This document shows, in pieces, positions 36,703 to 47,837 of a stretch of DNA of 64,000 nucleotides. The stretch covers positions 5,455,900 through 5,519,899 of the forward strand of contig NC_031476.1 of the NCBI RefSeq assembly GCF_000006565.2. The letters are read 5' to 3'. This stretch comes from Toxoplasma gondii ME49. Lineage: Eukaryota; Apicomplexa; Conoidasida; Eucoccidiorida; Sarcocystidae. The notes under the pieces are model-generated. The model was not told the origin of the DNA. It was given only the letters and a program-made list of their open reading frames with translations, and ran no database searches. The translations under genes and the position numbers were made by a program. Position 1 is the stretch's first letter, and each line of letters opens with the position of its first letter.

Positions 36703-37074
36703 TCACATGTCCCCAGATCCCTGGCCTCCGTCACTGCTGACTGGACTCGCCTCTCCTGCTGCCTGCGTTTCGTCTGCCGTGCTGGCTTCCATGCTGGTCT
36801 CCGCTGGTGTCTCCTGCGATCCCTTTTCTTCACCCACACCTTGGTCACTCGCGGCCTGTTTCTCGCGCTCTCTCTGTAGCTCTTCATTTTCGACTCTCCT
36901 GCGTTCAAACTCTTGTCTTTCTCTCTCGCTGTCTGAACCTTGGTAGAGAAACCAGCCGACGGCCCCCACAGCGAGGGCACCCAAAGTGGCGCCGACAGCG
37001 ACGGGAAGCCATGAAGTCGGGGCGTCCTCAGATTGACTCTCGCGAGAGCCTTGTCGCTTAGAGGGAGACACCAT
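36703..37074 (-). CDS. Small single-pass membrane protein with charged tail
   Basis: A single uninterrupted frame of 123 aa. A polar N-terminus of about 21 residues precedes one strong hydrophobic span (residues 22-44, WLPVAVGATLGALAVGAVGW with Gly/Ala packing faces). A highly charged segment follows (SERERQEFERRRVENEELQR), likely a helix or coiled coil, then an acidic Glu/Ser/Gly-rich tail ending GSGDM. There is no cleavable signal peptide. I recognise no family. The Gly-x-x-x-Gly-like spacing suggests helix packing or oligomerisation in a membrane; which membrane is unknown. It is divergent from the 14-3-3-like gene, with 1.7 kb between the starts. The start codon at 37074 is followed by G. 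Extra exons downstream cannot be excluded. Confidence 0.6.
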   Translation of the reverse strand: MVSPSKRQGSRESQSEDAPTSWLPVAVGATLGALAVGAVGWFLYQGSDSERERQEFERRRVENEELQREREKQAASDQGVGEEKGSQETPAETSMEASTADETQAAGEASPVSSDGGQGSGDM

Positions 37075-38780
37075 CGGAGCGAAAGACGGGGTTAGGAAAG
37101 GGGGAGGAAACCGGGAGTGGTCCGTGCATCGAACAAAGTCACGGCAGAAAAACCAAGGGATCTGCGAGAGTCGAAGTTGTGCACGGGGTCAATTTGTCGG
37201 CTATTTCTCTGACTCAGAAACCAATCCGCGGCCACAAAATAGGACACTCCTCGGGTGAGACTGAACGCAGAGAGACCGGGTTCAGGGCGCTGACTTAACC
37301 ACGCGGGCTCAGAACAAGCGAAGAAAGGACAAAAAGAAAGGGAATCCGACAACTACGAAAGCCAGTGCGTCCGGATTGAAAACGCAGCAACTCCGTCGCT
37401 TCGTTTACGCCAGCGGGTAAGGGGAAAAGGAAACACGGTAAGGACCTTTTTCTCGGCGTCTACGACTCGCAAGAAGCCAAGAACGCAAAGCTGACCGGCT
37501 TGAGCGCACCGCGCATTTCAAAGAACCGGAAAGAGAAGTTCACGGGTAAACTTTTTCCGCGTGTTGACCGCTAGAAGCAGAAACGAACCACGTGTCGTGA
37601 ACAAAAAGCAAAGAAAAGACGGACGGAGAAAAACGCCGTATCTGGACGGGGAGTGTTGTAGCGGGAGCGCGCCACCAGTTACCGCGCTCGGTGAGCTGCA
37701 ACTTTGAGAGAAAGTGCCGATAAGAAATGGTCGCCTTTTCTTGGCATTGAGAGGGCCTCGGCTTTTGCAGCACTTTCCTAATCTTTTCATTCCCTCAAAC
37801 ACACACTTTCCTCTCCAACGGATTACAGACTGCCGCGTTTCGTCTGTGGTTTTCTTGCGCCGGGAATCAAGCTGCGGCCGGCTGCCTCTCCCAGATGAGA
37901 AGCCGATGCAATGTGTATGCACCTCGTGACTTCGCATCGAAACCTACACATCGCCGATTTCTTCGTAATGCGCTGAAGGCTTTTCATACCTCTGCCTCAC
38001 CCTTTCCCCGTCTTCTCTGCCGCGGCTTTCACTCCTTCTGTATCCCGAAACAGCTCAGACTCCCTGTGCCCTCTGAAACGGTTGCTGTCGATGCTGGCAG
38101 ACAGCTGACTTGCGTTGCTCTTATCTTGAGTCCCGTTTGCGTCGCTCCTTTTGTAAGTCGAGAAGCCTCCCTGGCGACTGCATTCCTCATGTAATGCCTC
38201 TGTCCTTCCTTGTTCCCTCTCCTCCCTTCTCTCCCCTTCGAGTTGCGGTCTCGCGACTCCCCGCGATCCCTCTCTCTTCGAGTACCTGTGAGAGCGTTGT
38301 TTACCTCGAAAGTCGGCGTCCGCACGTCGTTTCCTTCCTCGTCTTCTCTTCTTTGCTTCCCGTCCTCGACCTTTTCTGTCTCTCTTCCTTCTTTCTGCGT
38401 CCTTCTCCTTTACCCCTCTAGCCCTCCGTCTCTCTCACCCTCTCTCCCCCCTCTCTCTTCCGACCTCTCACTTTCCACGTCCGTAACAGGTCCCTGAGGC
38501 GTCTCGTGCCTGTTTCCAGTCGGTGTCTTTCCTTCCCATCTGCCCGAATATAGGCCGCCCTTCTGTCGGGGTCGAACTCTTCAGCAGTCGCCGGGCTTGC
38601 CGTTCCGCTCGCGGCTTCTCCTTTCTTCTGCTGTGACCAACGCAGTCTGTCTCCTCTGAGCTCAGCATCTTCTGAAGAGAAGACCGCTCATCCCCTTCCC
38701 GCCTTCCATCTCCCTGGAGTGCGGTTCTGACTCTGCTTTTCTCCTTCCTCTGCATCCTGGACCTGCGGCCGTCAGACACA
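37075..38780. other. Divergent spacer with probable 5' UTRs
   Basis: Separates the start codons of the small membrane protein (minus) and the 14-3-3-like protein (plus). The right half (38190-38490) is strongly CT-rich on plus, as often seen in coccidian 5' UTRs and promoters. No exon was recognised. Confidence 0.55.
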
Positions 38781-41700
38781 ATGGCGAGTCTCCCTGCCCC
38801 GCTGTCGCCAAATTCTGGGTCTTCTCCGCCCTCGCCTTCAACTGCGTCGTTGCCTTTCGGCATTCAACTCCCCCTGTTCGACTCGGCTGTGTCGCGGCCT
38901 GTGTCTGGCGGCGATGCACATCGACACACATCGACTGCGCGCATCTTCCCAGTTCTCTCGAGTCTCGCGGGCGCCGCGCGGAATGCAGCGCTCTCTCCTG
39001 CGCACAGTGAGCAGAGAGCAGCAGTCTCCCTCGGCGCCCAGGAGGCTGATGGAGACAAATGGAAACAAACGCTCTTCGAGGGAAACGGCGGGAGCCCTGC
39101 GGAACCTAGAAAAGGCTTCCTGCCCGACGCCCACTTGCTCCTTGCTCCGACAGCCAGTACCTCTTTCGTCCCTCCTCTCGTGAGCTTCCAAGAGAAAGAA
39201 GCTCCACAGACGCGCGCCGCCGAGGACTTGGCACATCTTCAGGCGCAAGCCAGCATCGCCGCAAACCTCGAAAACTGGCAAGGTAGCGACGCACTCCACG
39301 CAGAACAAGACAAAAGCCTGACCCTCACGCTGGACGTCGACAGCTGTGTCACGTCACAGGAAGACGGAAAAAAAAGAAGATTGTCACGGAGCACGCAGAT
39401 ACGTTTTTTTTGCGAAGTGGAAATCCACGGAACGTTTCCTGAAAAGGGCAGTCAAAAAAACAAAAGGATCTGCGGATACATGAAGTCAAATGGGTTTTAA
39501 AAACGGTTCTCAGCTATAATAATCGTTCCCACCATTCTATTAAAAATAAAGTGATGCAGTCTCTGGAAAACACAGTAGCCGCGATACAAAAAACAAGGAC
39601 AACGCGAATGTTCACGGCCTCTCTCACCAAGAAGCCGTCACGCGACGCAAGTCGGCATGCACATGTAAAAATATACATTTCGGTGTTTACTGTGCCTTGC
39701 CTCTATTTTCAACATATATTTATGTATATTTATATATACTTATATATATATATTTATATATACTTATATATATATTTATATATACTCATATATTTATATA
39801 TATATATATATATATGAATATAGATGTTTCAACACGAAAGTGAGTCTATCTCATATCCACAGATAAGCCATGTATATATATATATATATATATAACTATA
39901 TATATATGTATGCTGTGACTTCTATTTAACATGAAAACGCCCGCTGTTTGTAAGAGCGCATGTGCGTCTGTAGGCCCCTGTTGGGGTATTTGCCTGCTCG
40001 ATGTTCTCTGCTGCCCCCCCATTCTCTGTTCATCGACTGTCTATACACCCGACAGTCTGGGAGCGGCTGTCTTTCTGTTTGCAGATGTGATCCGAGTTAT
40101 GAAGAAATTGGCTCAGGTGCATCCGAACCTGGACTCGACGCAGCGCTCTCTGGTGGTGAGCAGCTCTTCCCCTTTCGGTTTCTTGTACTTTTCTCTCTTC
40201 CCTCTTCTTTTCTCTCCACCGCACCTCTGTCTTGTCTTCTAGTCGGAGAGAGCGTTGTCGGGCGCTCTCTTATCTCTGCGGTGTCTCTGTTTCCTCGAAA
40301 AAAAGCCTTTGTCGGGGCCCTGATCTTCCGGCTTCTCTCCTCTGTTCTACAAGCTGCCGCCTTCTGTTCTGAAAAGCCATCTCACTGCTTCTCTCTGCTC
40401 TACACGGCTCTTTTCCCGGTTCCTCTCTCTCTTTAGGTACACACAGCGATACAAAACCATGCACAACGACGGATCCAGATGCACTGCTTCTGTAGATCTA
40501 TGTCGCGACACTCTGTCCTTCCTTCTCTATCTGTATCGGTATAGCTTCACTTATGCTCTATGCATGCACATGCGCAGAGCCAAACGTGAATATGCAGAGA
40601 TGGATGGAACGCGGCAGAGTGTCGCTTTCTCCCTCGACCATCTGCTTTTTTCTAGAGAAATCCCCTCCATCGCACACACCGCAGTGCTGTGTCTCTTCTC
40701 CTTCTGCATGCATCTGCATGACGGATGACGCAAATGCCCTCTCCACTTGCGTATACAGCTTACGTGGATACCTCTCTCCTTCTGCCTCTCTCTCTCTATC
40801 CATCTCTCTCTATCCGTGAATAGATGCATAGTCTTGTCCGGCTCTCTCTAGATATTTGTGAGTGTGTGCGTCTGTTGCTTTTCGTCTCTTAGGTTGACGC
40901 ATACACGAACCTGGCGAATGAGGCCTGTGCCGCGCGCAAGACGCTGGATGGGTGCTCTTCAGCTCTGGCGGCCTTGAGCGCCGAGCCTGCATGCAGTCCC
41001 GAAGAGCAGGGCGCCGAGAAAAGTGCCGTTGCTGAGAGCGAAGAACAAAGCCTTTCTCGGGATGGCGAGGAGAAGCAGACACGCGAGGAGGCAGCGCTCT
41101 CGACGTTGAAGACGCTGGGGCTTGGGCTCGTCTCCGCCACTCAACTGCACGAATTCACAGCGTTCTTCGAGTTCTGCGTTAATCTCTACAAACAAAGAGT
41201 CACCGACGATCTCTTTGCCCTCAATGAAGACGTGGATCGCTTTGTCCTCGGCGTCTTGCTGCCTCAGGCAGAGAACCATGTGAGCAGAGAAGCGCGAAAC
41301 TGGCATTCTGTATCTGTGGGGAAGCGTCTCTTTAAAGTGACGGCAATGGGCAGACGCGAGAGGCGCGTGAAACGCATCTGGAGAGCTCCTGTGCCCAATT
41401 GTCTCCGCTCTCGTGTTGCCTCCACTGTTGTTTTCCTTCTTTCATTTTTCCATTTCCATTTCTCTCCTTTTTCGCAGGAAGCCACTGCAGCCTATCAGCA
41501 ACTTCGAGGCGACGTCAGCCGACACACGGCGGCGGTAAGGGCAGGTTGGGTTTTTCTCCTTTTTTGTATTTTTTCGTTTTTTCCTTCTTCGTCTTTATGC
41601 CGTTTTGGGAGACTTTCCTCTTTACACTTCCGCGGTCCTCCAGGGGAAGCGCGAAAAAGCAATTCACACTGATTAACTCACAAGAGTGCAGTACCCGACA

Positions 41701-43201
41701 CGGCATCTTCGAGTTTTCTGAGGAGAAAGACTGCGGCCTCGTCTCGATTGGTTGTGTTGACAGAAGAGTGAAACCTAAACGTAGAGCTGTAGTTCACACT
41801 GTCTGCATAGAGTCGTCAGCTGCAGGTTTCTTCTTCTGAGAGACGGTTTTCCTCCCTCGGCTCTCTGAAATTAAGCCATGCCGACTGCGTAGAACGCAGT
41901 CCTTCTGCACATGCAACTTCTTCCATCACTCCACGTTTTCAGCTTCTCCAGAGAGCTCCCTTTCGATTCCGAGTTTGGGATTTTCTCTGAGGTCTGTGGT
42001 GCAGCTGACGAAGAATGCAGAGATCCGTCGACGAATGGAAGAGCGAGCACTTCGAGCCTACGAATCTGCTCTTCAGTCCACAGAGCAAGACGACGAACTG
42101 AAGGTGACGCCCTTGCATCTCGGGATTGTGTTGAACTACGGAGGTAAGAAAGTTCGAGAAAACGTCGTGAAATTTGCTTCTCAGGCTCCTGAACTGGTCG
42201 ATCAGGACTCGGGGACGCAGAGAGAGGAAGACGTAGGAGAGGGGAAGGGAAGGAGAACAGAGGACGGAAGTCAGAACGAAGGAGAGAGGCGAGGAAGACG
42301 CGCTGTTCATTCTGGAAAAGACTGAGGAGAGGAAATTGGACAGAGACGGGAGAGATGTCTGTCGGCATAGAGATTGCATGCGTGGCTGCGGCATTTCGAA
42401 AGAGGGCGGCACTGCCTCGAGCTGCAGAACTGCGTTTGTCTTGACGGGAGGTGTGTCGAGCAGGAAAGCGAACAAACGAGGAAAGAAAAAGAGGAACGTG
42501 CAGGAAGAAATGTTGTGGCTCTTACTGTGGGTTTGTTCTTCTTCTCTCAGTTCTGCTGAAGAGCATAAACCAAGGCCAGCAAACCAACCGAGCCATCGAA
42601 CTGATCGCTGCGGCGTTCAGATACTCCGTCGAAAATATGTACCACGTTCGGTAGGCTTGTCTCCTGCAAGCGTTGTGCTTGCGTCTATGTCTTGGGACTC
42701 GGAACCCCCCCGCTATACATGTCTCTTCAGCAGAGTTCAAGAGGGCAAAGCGGCTTGACGCCTGTCTTTCGACTTCACGGCGTCGTCTCGTCTCTCTTCT
42801 TCGTTTTATTCCGTGTACTTCGATCCTCATAGGTCAATCCACGCGGCGGCTGCATGTCGACCACAACTCCGTCGACAACCAGTTGCTTGAGCCGCAGTTT
42901 GCTCTCGTGGAGGGCGCCGGATGCTCAACGTCTTTCTTTGCGTTTCTCCTTTCCTGAAGAGACACACGGAAATCACCAGCGGTCTGCTTTCCCGCTGCGT
43001 CAGCTGTTGGAGACGTCGGGACAGCGTTTGGCTCCGACCTTCTCTCGCTCTTTCGTGCACGCAGTTGTCTCTCCGACCCTATTCCGTTGCTTCTGCAGAA
43101 ACGAAGAAGAATACCAACGCGTCTTGGTCATCCTCAGTCTCTTGCGCGACAACATCGAAAAGTGGTGTGCCGGTATGCAGCCGTCGTCCTACATTGCGTA
43201 A
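38781..43201 (+). CDS. Divergent 14-3-3-like protein with N-terminal extension
   Basis: Seven exons join in phase to 452 aa: 38781-39282, 40085-40155, 40893-41279, 41478-41534, 42005-42143, 42551-42650, 43099-43201. The first ~145 residues are a Ser/Pro/Ala-rich extension. The 14-3-3 fold then reads through helix 1-2 (LQAQASIAANLENWQDVIRV), helix 3 (QRSLVVDAYTNLANEACAAR), RGDVSRHTAA, the LHLGIVLNYG helix and LSLLRDNIEKW at the C-terminus. An insert of about 45 residues follows helix 3. Compared with 14-3-3 zeta, Lys49 is Thr196, Arg56 is Cys203 and Tyr128 is His336, while Arg127 (Arg335) and Asn173 (Asn383) remain. Canonical 14-3-3 dimers bind phospho-Ser/Thr motifs; this one probably binds weakly or differently. 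Total length is far above the usual ~250 aa. A GTATGC sequence just before the stop could act as an alternative donor. Confidence 0.85.
39715..39910. repeat. TA microsatellite blocks
   Basis: Two (TA)n-rich blocks (about 39715-39820 and 39870-39910), with TATACTTATATAT units, in intron 1 (39283-40084) of the 14-3-3-like gene. Confidence 0.9.
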
Positions 43202-46200
43202 ATCGAGCGTGTTCAATGAGATGTGAAGCTGCGTGTAATTCTTCTACGCCGATTCACCCATACAGTTACCTTGCATATCCACATACATCCATATATACAT
43301 ATACATATATATATATATACATATACATATATATATACATATACATATATACATAATATACATATATATATATATATATACGTCTGTACGTGTTTCTGCG
43401 TATGTGTTTGTAGATCAAGACACAAACTGTTTGTTTACCCTCTTCACTATTATATTTCCAAGTGTAACGAGCTCTCTCTTTGAGTGTGTCTGTATATGCA
43501 GAGACATAGACAAAGACACCCCATCAATAAATATTATAAATGTACTCTTAGGTGTCTCTTTGAATGTGCATACGTATGAAGAGCTAGGATAGGTCCACAT
43601 GTCGGCGGGGTGGATTCCATTGTGGAGGAAGAGTCCGTTTTCTTCCTCACAGCTTCGATATTTGGCCTCTTCTGTCTCCGTGAGGAAAACGGACTTCCCA
43701 ACAGACCATGGCTACTCTCCGGAGAAGAGAGGAGGTTCGATGTGGCGAGAAGGAAATCCTTTCATTTCTTTTCATCTGGGTCGTCGTTCGCGCCCTTCTC
43801 AGAAGAACGAGTTTCCTTTTGAGGCTTCCGGAACAGTGTTCCCGTCTGTTGTGGTGTCTTGATTTTTTGCTAGCGTGCTTTCGCCCCCATGTCTTTCTCG
43901 ACATATCTTGTTTCGCTTCTCTTCCTCACACTGGAATCCTTCTTCAGTTTACTCTGGACTGTTCAGAGATCTCTAATGTATTGAACCATAGAAAAAGACT
44001 AGACTGGATGTGACTCTTAGGGATCCTCTTTCAAGTTGAACTGGGAACGCCCTCGGCAAGAAGGCGAACTTCAAGCTGTCTGATTTCCAGTGTACCCGTT
44101 CTACGAAACAAAGATCGGTGTCAGAATCCTTACATTTTTTGCGAAAATCACAGTACACTGTGTAGCTATGGTCTTTATGCTTAGAATGCCAACTCTGTCC
44201 GCAGGATACGGTATGTGGACCGCTGTATTTTGCGAATTCGAAAGTGCTTTGGTCCTTTATAGCTCTCTATTTGTGTCGCATTGGCGTAGTACTTTCTAGA
44301 ACGTTGTGCGGTGTAAAAGTGATTCCATCGACAACTGTGGTTCGTTAGTATTGGTGTCAACATGCCAGTGAAATATCAGTAGGGAGCAGAACTTTTGAAT
44401 AGCATAACAACACACCCATTGCGTTTCTTCAGCTGTTCAATTTGCCACCCTTTTGTTTTTCTCAGAGACAGGCCGGACGGACGTTCAAGCTCTGCTTGGA
44501 ATGGACTACCGCTCTCTTTCCTCTGGACAATCTCTCGACGCAGGGAGCACCGCTTCTTTCGCCTAATTTGATGTTGAAACACGGTTGTCTCAGGGAAAGG
44601 TTTTTGATCGTATTTTGACGCGAAGAAACAGCCACGAAAATGCCAGTGTTTTCGACCAGCGAACAAGCTGACAGAGACAAGACGCGGTGAGAGGGTGCAT
44701 GCGCCCAGTTGACAGGGGTTTCTTCCGTCAGGAAGGCTCTCGCAGGGGGGAAATTCAGAAACACAAAGCAGAGATCCCCGTTTCTGCGCTTCGAGGCGAT
44801 AAAGGAACGCGCCATCGGGCAAAGAGCAGAGAAGCGGAAAAGAAGAAACCCAGAAAAATCGGGAAGGACAAGTCCAGACTTGTGCGCAGAAGCAAAAAGA
44901 TCAACAGCGACATCCGCTGCATTCCTCGGTCACAATATTAGGTGATAAACAACATGCGGATGTACATATCGATGTACACAGTTTTATGTCTAAAAATATA
45001 CATTATATATATATATATATAACTGTAGGTATATTTGCGTAAGTATGTCTAGACTGCTAACAACAACAGCATGCACAGTCTTGATACGGATGCACCAGTG
45101 GGACGGCTTGGAGTCTGGATTTCTTCGTAGTGCACACCATACAGATTGTCCTTTTCGTGGAGACCGACGAAGACTGTTTTGAGGCCGAGATTTGGAAGAA
45201 GCTTCGCCTGGGGTTCTTCATGTCTGGCGTTCCAGACTCCCCGCTTTCTTGTCTGTCACACGTTTCTGCGAGTATTCGAACTCTGAAGATCTGAAGGGGA
45301 ATTCCTCAACACCCTCTTCACAATTGGAAATGGAAAATCAGTGGGTGGTACAAACGGAATGGCAGTCCACAAGGGCTCGGCGGTAAGTTCACTGTCTCGT
45401 GCGCGAGGGAAATCGGTTTCTGTGAGTGTGTGAGGGTTTGCGTGTCGATTTTTGCTCAAAATTTGTTAAACAAGAAAGGCTTATTTTCTCTTTTCTTTCG
45501 GCTCTCGTCCTCTCTAAATCTTGGATTTTCCCCCGCCACGAAATGCCCGCGTTCTGCTGTCTTGCCAGCTCTGAAACGGATCAGCAAAAGAACGGTAAAG
45601 GGTTTCGCCTCCGAGGCCGCAGTCCACTCCGAAAGACACACAGATAAGTCGTAGAGAAAGTCGTTTCCTTTGTTTGGCATGGAACTCCTTTCGATTTCCA
45701 TGACCGGAGTTACAAGACATCTACGTAACAAGAAGGCCTGCAGGATTTCTGCTTGTCTGCCAAGAAAATCCACCGGAGAAGTTTCAAACCGGCTCCGCCG
45801 GCAGAAATTTTTACGTTGTCGGGAAAAGGTGGTCACCACCGTCAGTTTCACCACTCTAAACACCCCAGTGACATCTATTTCTTCTACCCACACGACTCCA
45901 CACAGAGCACCGGAATTCCGTCAACTTCCACCCCCCAAAACGCAATGTATATACAGGTATCTATCGATCTGTTGGCAGTCTCCGGCTACTCAGAGCTCGG
46001 TCTATGCTTGTCTCTGCGTCTGGGTCACCCACTACTCAGTCTGAAAACGAAAGCCTCTACAAGCGTGTTTGCTATGTACGTATACTACGTATATCGCAAG
46101 ATTGATGTGCCTGGCTGTCCGTCTTCGTTTCCGACATGGCATCGCATTTTGAGGATCTTTTGCCCTTAAGGAACTCTTTGGATCTGTATAAATTCCAACG

Positions 46201-47837
46201 GTCTCGAGTTTCTTGATTCCCCACAGGTGTCTACACAGTTTTTACAAGCACACCCTTTTTGCGTAGAATAGCATAAAGCGCCGCAAACATTGGCTCCCGT
46301 TGAAAAGGAAACCCTTCGGGACACACAACCTTTTCCGTGCATTCCAAACGCAGATGACGCAGTTTTAGGACATGAGGGCACACCTGTTTCTTCTGTTCAA
46401 GGCGTGGGCCGCTCGAGGCAAATAAACGCATGCAACGGAAATAATCTTTGTTGCCTCCTGTCCTGCAACTGGGATCCCATGCTTTGCAAACACAACCGTG
46501 ACTGTATACTGCGCGTGCACAACCGAAACGACGCGAAACTGAACTACAGAGAAACACAAATACACACACGGAGATCTACACTGCTAGGAGAGCATTCCGC
46601 CTTTGCCTCTAACACTCCCTTGCCCAGGTATATCCACCTCCATGCATGCTTATGCGCACATTTACATGTATATACAGAGAAACTCAGAGATGCACACGCA
46701 GATGAATGTAGCTCTAAATGGAGAGATGAACCTCAGTCGTTCCGTTTCCGGCGACACACTTGCGTAAAACTACGTCGTCTCTTTCGCGGCCGACTCTGGA
46801 CGTTGACCCTCGTGAAAAAGCGGCAAATATCGGCAGCACAAGGCCTCCACACCTGCCGTTAGAAACTCGGAGCGATCGACAACGATGCATATAGCCACAT
46901 GCGGTTCCTACACGGTTCTCCGGTGCGCAGAACAGACGCACTCGTCATTGCTCTCGCTCTATCTGACAAAAAAAAGCCTGAAGGCAGGAAGAATCCCTCT
47001 GAGGAGCGCGCCTCAGGCGTGTCAGTGACACAGGGAAGAAGCAGGCCCCTTCACAGAGTTTCTGGTACGTGGGTACCTAAAAATACAGCTTCTCTACTCT
47101 ACACAACTACGCCTGTACACAAGAAATAGAGATGTGCGACACCGATTTGAAAACACAAAACCTACGCCGATGCACGGCCTACATGCACTCGCGCGCGCGC
47201 AGCCGCAACAGTCTTGAGCGCGGCTGCAGCTCGCGCCTTCCTCTCGCTCTACATTCTGTCGTTCTCTCTCGTCACCCACATGCACCAGCGTCCTTCCCTC
47301 TGTTCTGTTCCTTCTCCGGTGACGACCAGTTGGCGCTTGAAGACGCCTGCGGCCTCCGTTCGAGAGCCAGTCTGGTTCGGAATCTGAAGAGCCTTTCGCA
47401 GCAGTTCTTTTTTCGCGAGAACGAGCGCAGACATCCACCCCACTTTGAGAGGTTTTTTCTTCCAGATGTGTTTATCTGGAAAACCTGACGGGCTTCACAC
47501 CCGCTGCCTACGCTTCCTGTCGCCGCTGCCCCTGAACTCGAAGTTGCAGCAATCTCGCATCTTCAAACGTCGTCACAAAAGACCGTGCATATCCCCAATG
47601 AAACCATTTCATTTTCGAGGGAGCTGCCGCTCCAGTGTTCAAGAGACAAGTGCCTTTTTGCTCGGCCATTCACTCCGAAGCTGTCGCTTTTCTCGCTCGT
47701 GTGTTGCCACTTTGTCGCTGAATCACCGACGACCCTCCCTCGCCCTATTCTCGCTCGCTTTCTTGCTCCTTCTTCTCTTCTCTCGCGCAGTTTCTTTGCT
47801 TTTCGCGAGGAGCGACACAGAAAAACACACCCTCGAG
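43202..47837. other. Long convergent spacer
   Basis: Lies between the 14-3-3-like gene stop (plus) and the sulfhydryl oxidase stop (minus). No convincing exon was found; ORFs up to 190 codons (for example on plus near 46290-46862) lack domain character and good junctions. TA arrays lie at 43279-43380 and 45002-45025. It is long for two 3' UTRs, so an unrecognised or non-coding gene is possible. Confidence 0.5.
43279..43380. repeat. CATATATA microsatellite
   Basis: Alternating TA with CATATACA interruptions, starting about 80 bp after the 14-3-3-like stop codon, so probably in its 3' UTR. Confidence 0.85.
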
